A stretch of 64,000 nucleotides of DNA from positions 310,001 to 374,000 of the forward strand of contig OZ241749.1 in the NCBI GenBank assembly GCA_965200945.1, written 5' to 3'. The translations under genes were made by a program, and so were the position numbers. Positions 10,059 to 19,700 of the stretch are shown piece after piece. Within the stretch, counting starts at the first letter, position 1. Every line of letters begins with the position of its first letter. A model generated the notes under the pieces. That model saw only the letters and a program-made list of their open reading frames with translations, did no database searches and was not told the DNA's origin. The stretch comes from JADCRZ01 sp965200945. Its GTDB lineage: Bacteria > Bacteroidota > Bacteroidia > Chitinophagales > Chitinophagaceae.

Positions 10059-11240
10059 TTATTGATTGCCGGCCGGCCGGGAAAGCGTTGCAAAAAGGCT
10101 GTCGGTATTTACCGGGCGGGGAATGATCTGGGTGCTGTCTTTGATGTTGGTTCCGTTGATCACTACCCGGTCGCCCCTTTTCAGTCCGCTCTGTACAATA
10201 AGAAAGTGACCGTCGTTGGTAGGCTGCGACACGATGGCGGTACTCAGCACCCTGTTGTCTCGGGTGAGTGTGTAAACAAGCCGTTTATCCTGCAGTTCGT
10301 AGGAGGCGCTCTGGGGAATAAGCAGGGCAGTGTCGAGGGTACGGGGAATGCGCACGGTGGCGCTGGCGCCGCTGCGGATGATGCCCTGCGGATTAGGAAA
10401 AATGGCTTTAAAGCTGGCCGTACCGGTTTCCGTGGTAATGAGCCCGCTGGCTGTTTGCAGCTGCCCTTTCTCATTGTATTCGGTTCCGTTGGAAAGGATC
10501 AGGGTAACGGCAGGAAGGTGGTTGAGCTTTTCCTGCATCGTGTTACCGGGCACGTTGTGCGTAAAGTTGAGCACCTGCTTTTCATTGAGCGCAAAATACG
10601 CATATACGTTACCGATACTCGACAAGGTAGTGAGCGGATCGGCGGTGCTGCTGCTTACCAGTGCGCCGATCTTGTAGGGGATGGAGCCCATAACCCCTTC
10701 TACCGGGCTCCGCAAAAGGGTATAGCCTACATTTGTTTTCGCGTTCTCAAGCGTGGCGTTGGCCTGCGCCAGGGCGGCTTCTCTCGATTGCAGGGTATAC
10801 CGGGCCGATTCCAGCTCAAACTTACTTACGATGTCCTTGGCTACCAGCGGGCGTACCTTTTCCACATCCATCTTGGCTGCGTTCACGTCTGCCTGGGCGA
10901 TCTTGATGGCTGCATTGGCAGTCACCAGCTGCTGGTCGTACTGCGGATTTTTAATCTTGAAAAGCATCTGTCCCTTTCTTACATTGGCTCCTTCCTGCAC
11001 ATAGATCTCTTCGAGGTATCCGTCGACCATCGGCCGGATCTCCACTACGTTCTCGCCCTGTACGGTGGCCGGGTAGTCGTTGAAGGTGGTTGCCTGCGTC
11101 GGTTGCAGGGTGAGTACTGCGTAGTCTTTGGGCGTGGCAGGCTTTTGGGCCTCTTTCTGTTTGCCGCCACCGCAGGAGGTGAGCAGGATGGACGCCATCA
11201 GCAAGGGAAAGCGCAGTAGGTTTTTATGAATACATGACAT
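10059..11240 (-). CDS. RND efflux periplasmic adaptor (membrane fusion protein, AcrA-like)
   Basis: 393 residues. An N-terminal lipoprotein signal ends in LLTSCGGG, so the protein is probably anchored to the inner membrane by lipid. The order of domains fits the family: a lipoyl half-motif (VEIRPMVDGYLEEIYVQEGA, then VRKGQMLFKI), a coiled-coil hairpin over about residues 100-170, the second lipoyl half, and beta-barrel and membrane-proximal domains. It bridges the RND pump to the outer-membrane channel. It is the first gene of the efflux operon, so the operon promoter should lie just upstream; a candidate is at 11285-11314. No TetR or AraC-type repressor is next to it, unlike many acrAB operons. 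Confidence 0.93.
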   Translation of the reverse strand: MSCIHKNLLRFPLLMASILLTSCGGGKQKEAQKPATPKDYAVLTLQPTQATTFNDYPATVQGENVVEIRPMVDGYLEEIYVQEGANVRKGQMLFKIKNPQYDQQLVTANAAIKIAQADVNAAKMDVEKVRPLVAKDIVSKFELESARYTLQSREAALAQANATLENAKTNVGYTLLRSPVEGVMGSIPYKIGALVSSSTADPLTTLSSIGNVYAYFALNEKQVLNFTHNVPGNTMQEKLNHLPAVTLILSNGTEYNEKGQLQTASGLITTETGTASFKAIFPNPQGIIRSGASATVRIPRTLDTALLIPQSASYELQDKRLVYTLTRDNRVLSTAIVSQPTNDGHFLIVQSGLKRGDRVVINGTNIKDSTQIIPRPVNTDSLFATLSRPAGNQ

Positions 11241-11284
11241 CGTCGGTGTATTGAAACTAATAGGATCAGTTGCGTTCAGAACGG

Positions 11285-11314
11285 CGAAATTACCCTCGAA
11301 TGCCGTTAATCAAA
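11285..11314 (-). promoter_or_regulatory. Candidate Bacteroidota-type promoter of the efflux operon
   Basis: Read on the minus strand, TTTG (11311-11314) is followed after 18 bases by TAATTTCG (11285-11292). This resembles the TTTG / TAnnTTTG sigma-ABfr consensus, with one mismatch in the -7 box. It would place the transcription start about 35-40 bases before the adaptor ATG at 11240. A second TAnnTTTG match (TACATTTG) overlaps just upstream without a well-spaced -33 box. Found by eye only. Confidence 0.3.
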
Positions 11315-11506
11315 TGTAAAGGAGCAGGCTGGCAGGCGATTTCTCCGCACAAGGCTCTACAGGAATAAGTTAAAATTTCTGTCGAAGAGTGGCGGGCCCC
11401 GATCGGAGCGGAGGAAGGGAGTGGCTGGTGAAGCGGCGTAAGCAGATAGGGTCCGGAATAAAAGGAGGCAGGGCAGGCACTCAGGCTGCCCTGCGAGGGG
11501 GGTAGT

Positions 11507-11743
11507 TTATGCGTAGCTGTCGCCTGTATTATCTTTCAGGTCTTCCCCTTTGCTGGTGTTGCGGTTAGGGTGCCGCAAAGGCACGCCCGGTGCGAGGCTG
11601 TCTTCCCTATGCGTATATTTATCTGCCAACTCATCGTATACCTCCGCCTTTTCCGGGGGCGTATTGGTTAAACCGAGTCCTTCTTCCCTGTTTGCGCCGG
11701 AAGGCTTTCCCTTGTCGAGCCGTTGGCCGCCCTGATTTGAATC
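11507..11743 (-). pseudogene. Remnant of a small hydrophilic conserved protein
   Basis: The minus-strand frame ending at 11507 reads as a low-hydrophobicity protein of about 79 residues, rich in charged and Pro/Gly residues: DKGKPSGANREEGLGLTNTP, then PEKAEVYDELADKYTHRED, LAPGVPLRHPNRNTSKGEDL and DNTGDSYA. From memory this resembles small Bacteroidota hypothetical proteins. There is no ATG or plausible GTG/TTG near its start, and an in-frame TAA lies immediately upstream at 11744-11746, so the 5' end appears lost or frameshifted. The opposite-strand frame over the same bases looks non-coding. The rest of the gap back to the efflux operon (11315-11506) holds nothing I recognise. Confidence 0.4.
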
Positions 11744-11746
11744 TTA

Positions 11747-12060
11747 CATATGAATTTTTTTAGATCGAAGTCCGCAATTCGTATACCATCTAACAGAAAG
11801 CCCTTAGATCACCACAAACCAGGACGCCCGACATCGCTGACCGGTTATTCATAATCCTCTCAACCAGGCGTAAGTATAAATTCTTAGCGACGGAGATTTG
11901 GATTATCAGGTGCAAATATCTTTCCAAGACCTCCGTTAGATTTGCCGTAGAAAGAACTGGTTGATCCAATAGCCACATTCTTACAACTATAGCCGGAAGT
12001 ATATCCGTTACCAGACCTGCAGACAAACCTGAGAAAGCTTTTTATTAAACTCCTAATACT
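11747..12060. other. Intergenic region upstream of the surface-fibre locus
   Basis: About 310 bases with no convincing gene; one 78-residue minus-strand frame has no features and is probably chance. The region is AT-richer than its flanks and should contain the promoter of the DUF4402 gene at 12061. A TAGATTTG match to the -7 consensus lies near 11938, but without a clear -33 partner and far from the ATG. Confidence 0.4.
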
Positions 12061-12576
12061 ATGAAAAAAATGAAAAAACAGGTTGCGATCGCAATCGTAC
12101 TGTGCGTGATGGCAAAAGCATCTTTTGCCCAGGTCTCTGCTACTGCTACTGCCACTGCAACCATCGTTACCCCCATTGCCATTACAAAAACTGCCGACAT
12201 GAACTTTGGCAACGTGGCCGTGAGCACTACGGCGGGTACAGTTGAGTTGACACCGGCCGGCGCGCGTACCGCAACTGGGGGCGTCACCCTGCCTGCCGCC
12301 GCGGGAACCGTGGCCGCTGCTTCCTTCGATGTAACCGGTACCGGTAACTACACGTACAGCATCACCCTTCCATCCACCAGCCTCGTGCTCACCAGGAACT
12401 CCGGCACAGAAACCATGAACGTGGACAACTTCACGAGTACACCGTCGGGCACCGGTACCCTTTCATCCGGTGCGCAGACCGTTACCGTTGGTGCCACACT
12501 CAACGTGGTAGGGGCGCAGGCTGCAGGCACGTATGTGTCGGGCACGCCCTTTACCGTGACCGTCAACTATAATTAA
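12061..12576 (+). CDS. DUF4402 secreted protein, candidate fibre subunit
   Basis: 171 residues. A signal peptide (residues 1-24, ending ASFAQ) is followed by a Thr/Ala-rich beta protein with the DUF4402 pattern: TPIAITKTADMNFGNV near the start, then GTVELTPAGART, and a closing strand GTPFTVTVNYN. DUF4402 proteins are small all-beta exported proteins that in several phyla sit next to fimbrial chaperones and ushers, so a pilin-like subunit is inferred. The closing alternating strand could act as a chaperone-recognised C-terminal strand. It is the first gene of a run that includes a PapD-like chaperone, a giant T9SS protein, a second DUF4402 protein and an usher-like barrel. The ATG gives a standard lysine-rich n-region. 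Function is inferred from family and context only. Confidence 0.85.
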   Translation: MKKMKKQVAIAIVLCVMAKASFAQVSATATATATIVTPIAITKTADMNFGNVAVSTTAGTVELTPAGARTATGGVTLPAAAGTVAAASFDVTGTGNYTYSITLPSTSLVLTRNSGTETMNVDNFTSTPSGTGTLSSGAQTVTVGATLNVVGAQAAGTYVSGTPFTVTVNYN

Positions 12577-12726
12577 TCATTCCGTCAGCCGTAGCCAGGC
12601 TCTTCTGGCCTGCAGCTGCGCGGGGGCAACTACTGATCCAATCCGTCACCTTATTGCGAAAACCTTAAAACGATTATATAGCTTGTACAGACATTGATAA
12701 AAATCGATCGAACAAATTATCAGACT

Positions 12727-13596
12727 ATGTTGAGACCGGGACGTAATGCGTTTTACCAGGTGTTTGATGGCAGGTGCATTTTTGTGGGGATTGTCTTGTT
12801 GCTGAACCTTTGTTACACGAAGGGATGGTCACAGGGCAATCTCCTTGTTATGCCGCGGCGGGTAGTTTTTGAGGGAAATAATATGAGATCGCAGGAACTG
12901 AATCTTGCGAACACGGGGCGGGATACCGCCCGCTATATCATCTCCATCCTGGACATCCGAATGACAAAAGAGGGAAATTTCGAGGTGATCGATCAGCCCG
13001 ATTCGGGGCAGCATTTTGCCGGCCGTTTCCTGCGTTTTTTTCCGCATGCCGTTACGCTTGGCCCCAACGAGTCGCAGGTGATCAAGTTGCAGGTGTCCAG
13101 AACAAGTGAACTGGAGCCCGGCGAATACCGTTCGCACATATACTTCAGGGCCGTGCCCGAAGAAAGAACGGCTGACGTAGTGGAACCCTCCCGGGATTCA
13201 GCCATTACCATCCGGATCGTACCTGAGTTCGGCATTTCCATTCCCGTGATCATCCGGTCGGGTGAAACAAGTGCGCAGGTAGAACTGCAGGATGCCTCCA
13301 TTGATGCTGCTGCCGAGGGCGCTGCCCGCCTCAATCTGGTGATTGCCCGGAAAGGCAACCGGTCGGTGTACGGCGATCTTGCCGTCAATTTTTATCCGAC
13401 GCAAGGCAAAATGATCCAGATAGCCGCCGTAAAAGGAATTGCCGTGTATACTCCCAACGCGTCCCGTCAGATCCGTCTCGACCTCGCTAAAAAAGCAGGT
13501 GTGAACTACCACGCAGGACGAATACAGGTGGTGTTTTCCGCCCCCGCGGAAACAAAATATGAAAGATATGCTGAAACAGAATGGGTGCTGCACTGA
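12727..13596 (+). CDS. PapD-like periplasmic chaperone
   Basis: 289 residues from ATG 12727; an upstream TTG at 12694 is possible but less likely. A signal sequence is followed by two Ig-like domains (about residues 30-150 and 160-289). The first contains the pili-chaperone pattern LLVMPRRVVFEGNNMRSQEL and NTGRDTARYIISI, then FLRFFPHAVTLGPNESQVIK, close to the classic FP..v.LgPgesQ edge-strand motif. In chaperone-usher systems this protein donates a strand to unfolded subunits in the periplasm and delivers them to the usher. It follows the DUF4402 gene by 150 bases. The second domain is more diverged than in enterobacterial PapD. The chaperone fold is likely; partners are inferred from neighbours. 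Confidence 0.75.
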   Translation: MLRPGRNAFYQVFDGRCIFVGIVLLLNLCYTKGWSQGNLLVMPRRVVFEGNNMRSQELNLANTGRDTARYIISILDIRMTKEGNFEVIDQPDSGQHFAGRFLRFFPHAVTLGPNESQVIKLQVSRTSELEPGEYRSHIYFRAVPEERTADVVEPSRDSAITIRIVPEFGISIPVIIRSGETSAQVELQDASIDAAAEGAARLNLVIARKGNRSVYGDLAVNFYPTQGKMIQIAAVKGIAVYTPNASRQIRLDLAKKAGVNYHAGRIQVVFSAPAETKYERYAETEWVLH

Positions 13597-13729
13597 GCAG
13601 CACCAGGAGAAGAAATAAAGGCTGGCCACCCGAACCACAAGGGATTGCTGCCGACACGAGATGACCTTTGGATGAAAGACGCTTTTAACGTTGCAAACCT
13701 CATCTGAACCCCAGATTAATGTTCCGGAC

Positions 13730-16700
13730 ATGTGTAAGTTTGATCTCCGCTTTATTGCTCACGTAGCCAGTAAAAGCATCCGGTTTGCGGCTATGCTGGC
13801 ACTCTGCATTACAGGCTGGATCTGTTCTTCCGCACAGACGAGCTGGAGAGGCGTCACGAGCACCAACTGGTCAACCTCCACCAACTGGACGAACGGCGTT
13901 CCTTCCGCCACCCTGGAAGCCATCATCGGCGACGCCAGCTTTACCGGCCCTTACCAGCCATCGCTCACCACCACATCGTACTGCAAAAGCCTGACGGTCG
14001 GCGGACAGGTAGAGGCAACCCTTTCCGTGGTAAAAACCTGCACGGTCAGCGGGAACGTGACCATCAACAGCAATGGTACCATAGCACAGACCAGCGTAAC
14101 CCTGACCGTTACAGGGAACTGGACAAATGCAGGCGCCTATTCAGCTACGATGACCAGCACTACCACCCCGACGGTGAAACTTACCGGGACCACGCAGTCT
14201 GTCAACGGCCCGGTTGTAACGCCCTTCTATAAACTGACCACAGCATCCACCACATTTGTAACACTTAACAACAACATTTCCGTTTCTTCAAACCTGACCG
14301 TGGCCGGTACTTTTCTGCCCACCGAAACAGCCACCCCCTATACGGTTTCCGGGGCAGGGAGCCTAACGGTAAGTTCCACCGGCACCCTGAAAGTGAATGC
14401 TTCCACTTTTGCGGGCAATTATGCGAACACCGGTACGGTTTCGCTGAGCGCCGGTTCCACCGTTGAATACAGTGCCACCACCGTTGCGCAGACTGTTCGC
14501 AACAACCTGACCTATTCCACCCTCACCATGAGCGGAGGAACGACCAAAACACTGGCGGGCAGCCTGAACACCATGACCTCTTCCACGGCAGCAAGGGGAA
14601 ACATCAACCTTCTTGCAGGCACGCTCGACATGGTTACTTTCACCGCCAACCGGGGCACTTCGATTGCAGGTGGAACGCTTACCATCGCAAACGGCGCCAC
14701 CCTCCGCATTGGAGGCGTTACCTCCAGCTTTTTCCCTGCCAATTTCGCTACCTATGCGCTCGCGCTGAACAGCACGGTCGAATACTATGCCGGCGGTACG
14801 CAGATCGTGGCGGCCCACACCTACGGCAATCTTCTTTTTTCTTCGTCGACAGGGGCAGCGGTCAAAACGCTTCCGGCTGCGGCCTTTACAGTGGCAGGCA
14901 ATTTTACTTCCACCGTTGGCGCAGGTACTTCGGTAAGCTATACGGCTGCTGCGGCCATTTCTTTCAGCGGAACAGTTACCATCGGCGCATCTACCACCTT
15001 CACTGGCGGTAGCGTTGCCATCAACATTGCAGGCAACTGGGTGAACAACGGTACCTACACCGGCGCATCCAGTACGGTTTCCATGAACGCCTCCGGTGGC
15101 TCGCTCAGCGGCTCCGGCGTAAACAATTTCTACAATCTCACATTTGCAGCTTCCGCCAACACGGCCGCCGCGGCTACTTCGATCAGCGTAAGCGGCGACC
15201 TTACGAGCACGGGTGCCGGCGCCTTCACCCATGCAAGCGGAGGCACGTTCACGCTTACAGGTGTTTCCAAATCCATCACCGGTACCGGTTTTGTTTTCGA
15301 CAACCTGTCGGTCACCGGCACCATCAGCACCGCGTCGGTGTTTACCGTGGGAGGCAACCTGGCCGTGGCCGGTACCCTGAGCGCCACTGGCGGCACCATT
15401 ACAATGAGCGGCGGCAGCAAAACCATTTCCGGTGCCGGCACCATCAACTTCAGTCTTTTCTCGGTTTCGGGCAGCATAAGTGCAGCTTCCAATTTTGGCA
15501 TAAGCGCTTCACTCGACATCAGCGGCAGTTTTACGGCTACCGCAGGTACCGCAACTTTTACCGGTACAAGTACGCTCAATGGAATTGCCAACCTGTTCAA
15601 CGTAACGCTCAACGGCACGTCGCTGCAGCTTTCCACCAATTCGGTGCTGGGCGTCGCAGGCGTTTATCTGCTCACCGCCGGCACCCTGGATGTTACAGGC
15701 TCCGCTCCCAATACGGTCAGGTATAACGGCTCGGGTGCACAGAACATTCCGGGAGGCACCTACAACAACCTGGTGATCACGAACGGCAATACCAAAACGG
15801 CTACGGCCGGCATCGCGGTGAACGGCAACTGCACCATCGACGCGGGCACTACTTTCGATGCTTCCTCTTTCACGCATACCATACTGGGCAACTGGGTCAA
15901 CAACGGCCTGTTCACGCGCGGTAGCAGCACCATTGTTTTCTCCGGATCGGGTGATGCCACCATCAGCGGCAGCAACACGTTCAACCTGCTTGCCATCAGC
16001 AAGTCGGTTGCCAGTAACCAGGTGATCATGCAGAACGCTGTGTCGGTGGCAACTGTAAACCTCACCGGCGGCATTCTGAACACCGGGAGCAACCTCCTCA
16101 CGATCACGACTACCCGTACCGGCGAGGGTTATATATGGGGAAACATCCAGCGCAGTCATGCTTTCACCGCTGGTGTGGCCTACGAGTTTGAAAGCCCGAA
16201 CAACACCATCACCTTTGCCGAGGTTTCCGGCGTTACATCCGTCACAGTCAGCGTGGCGATCGGCAGCGTGACCGATTTTCCGTTTGGCGGCTCTATCAGC
16301 CGGCTCTATACCGTCGCCATTCCCGTCGGAACCTACAATGCAACATTCCGGATGCACTATGAAGATGCGGAGCTGAACGGGAACAACGAAGCGTCTGTAC
16401 AAACGTGGAACTACAGCGGAACCACGTGGCAGCCCGCAGGCAAAACAGCCAACAGCACCACCGACAACTGGGTTGAGCAGTCGGGACTCACCAGTCTGGA
16501 CGGAAGATGGACCTTGTCTGACGATGCCAACCTCGTGATCTGGAACGGATCGGTGAGCAGCGACTGGTCGAACGCCGACAACTGGACGGTTCTGCAGGGC
16601 AATCCCTCCAGGCCGCCCTCTGTAAACGATATCGTGCAGATCGGTACCGCCTCTTTTGTGAACCAGCCCGTTATCAGCACCGCTGCCGTGGCAAAGAGTA

Positions 16701-19700
16701 TCGTACTGGGAAGTGCCGGCGCTGTAACGCTTGCGCTCATGGCCGGCGGCAGCCTGTCTGTGCAGGGCAATATCAACGGAAGCTGGTCGGCCACCGCGAC
16801 ACATAACCTGAACGTGAACGGACAAACGCTCAACGTGAACGGAGACCTGTTGCTGAGCGACGGCACAGCGGGGGACGCCATCAATCTGTCGGCCGTTTCC
16901 GGAACAGTGAACATCGGCGGCTCCCTCACGCAGAGCGGCGGGGCAACCGTCTCCTTCAGTGGCGCGAGCATCCTGAACCTGTCCGGCAGTTATTTTTATA
17001 CAAGCGGGACGTTCGCGGCGGGTACCGGAACGGTGGTATACAACGGGCCGGGCTCGCAGACGGTTGCAGGTATAGCTTACAACAATCTCGGCATCAGCAA
17101 AGCAGGCGGCGTGGCGGCCGTGTCCACGGCGCTTACCGTGTCCGGAAACCTTGCTGTTACCGCCGGCGAGTTCGATCTCAACGCAGCCACTACTGTCGGC
17201 GGAAATCTTGCTGTTTCGTCCGGCGCTTCCCTTGTTGCCGGCAGCATCAACTTAATCGTGGCCGGCAACTGGAGCAACAGCGGTACATTCTCACCTTCCA
17301 GCAGCACCGTCACTTTCAACGGATCCGCGGCCCAGGCGATTTCCGCTTCCACATTCTATAACATGACCGTGGCCAAACCGGCGGATATAGCCATTCTCAC
17401 CGGTAATGCGACGATCAACGGAAATCTGTCCGTAACAGCCGGCACACTCAACCTGCAGACCTTCACCGCCGGACGAAGCTCCGCAGGCGGCACGTTCACA
17501 CTCGCTGCCGGAATGAATCTTACGGTTACAGGTGCAGCAAATTTTCCTGCCAGCTATTCCACCTACATCCTGGCGCCCACGAGTACGGTCACCTACAATG
17601 GAACCGGGGCGCAGTCGGTTGCAGGCGTTGCTTACGGCAACCTCGTGCTGAGCAATGGAGGCACGAACGCGAAAACCCTCGCTTCCAGCACAATGGTCAA
17701 CGGCGACCTTTCCATCGGTACGGGCGTAAACTTCAACGGAGGCGCCTATACCGTGCAGCTATACGGTAACTGGAACAACAGCGGCACTTTTGCGGCCGGC
17801 ACAGGTACCGTACTGTTTTACGGCACCGGAAAGACCATTACCGGCAACACTTCGTTTTACCGCGTAGCCGTATACGGCAGCTATGCCGTGAACGGAAGCG
17901 ACCTTACCTTCGACAATACCATCAGGATCCTGACCGGCGCTTCTTTCAATGTGGGATCGGGCAATGCCACCGTGAACGGCGACCTCACCAACAACGGCTC
18001 GCTGATCAGTTCCGGCGTTACCACATTCACGGGTACGCGTGTACAGAATATCAGCTTTTACAATGCCCTTGTCTCCAATTCATCCGGTGTCATCAATTTC
18101 AACGGAACGGTTTCTCCGTTGCTTAATTCCACGAGTGCCCCCACCTATGCCACGCTCAATATCAACAATACCGGAGGCGTAACCGCCAGCGTGGGCTGGA
18201 ATGTGTTTGTTGCCATGAACATCAGCAGCGGCGCCACCTTCAACGGGGGCACCGCTACCCACAACATTTACGGATCGTTCTCCAACAATGGCACCGTAAC
18301 AAGCAACGGCACCCTCAACTTCCTGCCGACGGCGGCACAGACCATCACCCTGGCCGGCACTGCTTTTTCCAGTACGGGCATGGTCGTTTTCGGAGGCAGC
18401 GGCGCCCTTGCGGTGTCGGGTGGCGCCACGGCTGTTCTCAATGAGGTTACGATCTCCAACACCACCGGCGTAACGCCCACCACCAAATGGACGATCGGCG
18501 ATGATTTCAGCATTGCAAGCAATGCCATCTTCAATGCGGGCACCTACACCTACCTCGTAGGCGGCGACCTGGAAAGCAGCGGTACCCTGAACGGCGGCAC
18601 AAGCACGTTCACCATGAGCTCGGTAGCCGGCACAGTCGACGGCACAGCCACCACCACATTCTATGATTTCATCGTTACAGGCGACATCACCGCCAATTCC
18701 GATTTCAACGTCGCGCACAATTTTACCAACAACAACCTCTTCACCGCCAATCCCGGTACGGTCGTATTCACGGGAACCGGTATCTCTACGCTGGGTGGCT
18801 CAGCCAGCCCGTATGCCCTGGCACAGTTTGACATACGCAAATCGGGCAGCGGCTCGGTGTTGCTCTCAAAGAATGTTACGAACATCGTTGAAGCAAATGT
18901 CTATACAGGTACCCTTGACGCATCTACTTTCACACTCGCGGGGGATGCTGCCGGCGCTTTGCTGCATGTGGACGACAGCGCCCTGCTGCGCATAGGTGGA
19001 ACCAGTACTTTGTTCACGTTTACAAATTATGCAATAGATACATTCAGCACGGTAGAGTATTATGGCACTACGCAAAGCATCGCTGCCGTGACGCCCTATG
19101 GCAACCTCACTCTCTCGACAGGCGGAACCAAGACCGCCGCTGCAGCCCTCACTATTTTTAATAACTTTTCTCTTTCAGCAGCAACGTTCGCAGGCGGCAG
19201 CTTCACGCATTACGTAGGGGGTAACTGGCGGATGACCAGTGGTCTGTTTACCAGTACCGGCACTACCATCACTTTCAATGGCGCCAAGGCACAGGACATC
19301 AATTCCACAGGCAGCTTCAACAACCTCACCTTTAACAAAACCGGCGGACAAACGACGATGTCCTCCAACATAACTCTTACAGCTGCACTGACTTTTCTGT
19401 CCGGCAAGATCACGACAGCCACGTACACGCTGATAATGACGAGCGCCACCGGAACGGTGACAGGCGCATCCGCCACTACCGGGTGGGTCAATGGCAATCT
19501 GCGCAAATCAATTCCTACAGGTTCATCTGTCAGCAGAACGTTCGAAGTAGGCGATACATCCTATTCGGCTGTGTCAGTTACTCTGGCGACAGTATCGACT
19601 GCAGGTACGCTTACAGCCAAAGTCAATACAGGCGATCACCCGCTGATTGCGGGCTCAGGGGTCGCGGCCGGCAATACGGTGAATAAATACTGGACACTTG

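Noticed and set aside
11790..12026. A 78-codon minus-strand frame upstream of the first DUF4402 gene
   Set aside because: No homology-like pattern, no ribosome binding site, and it sits where the promoter of the next gene is expected.
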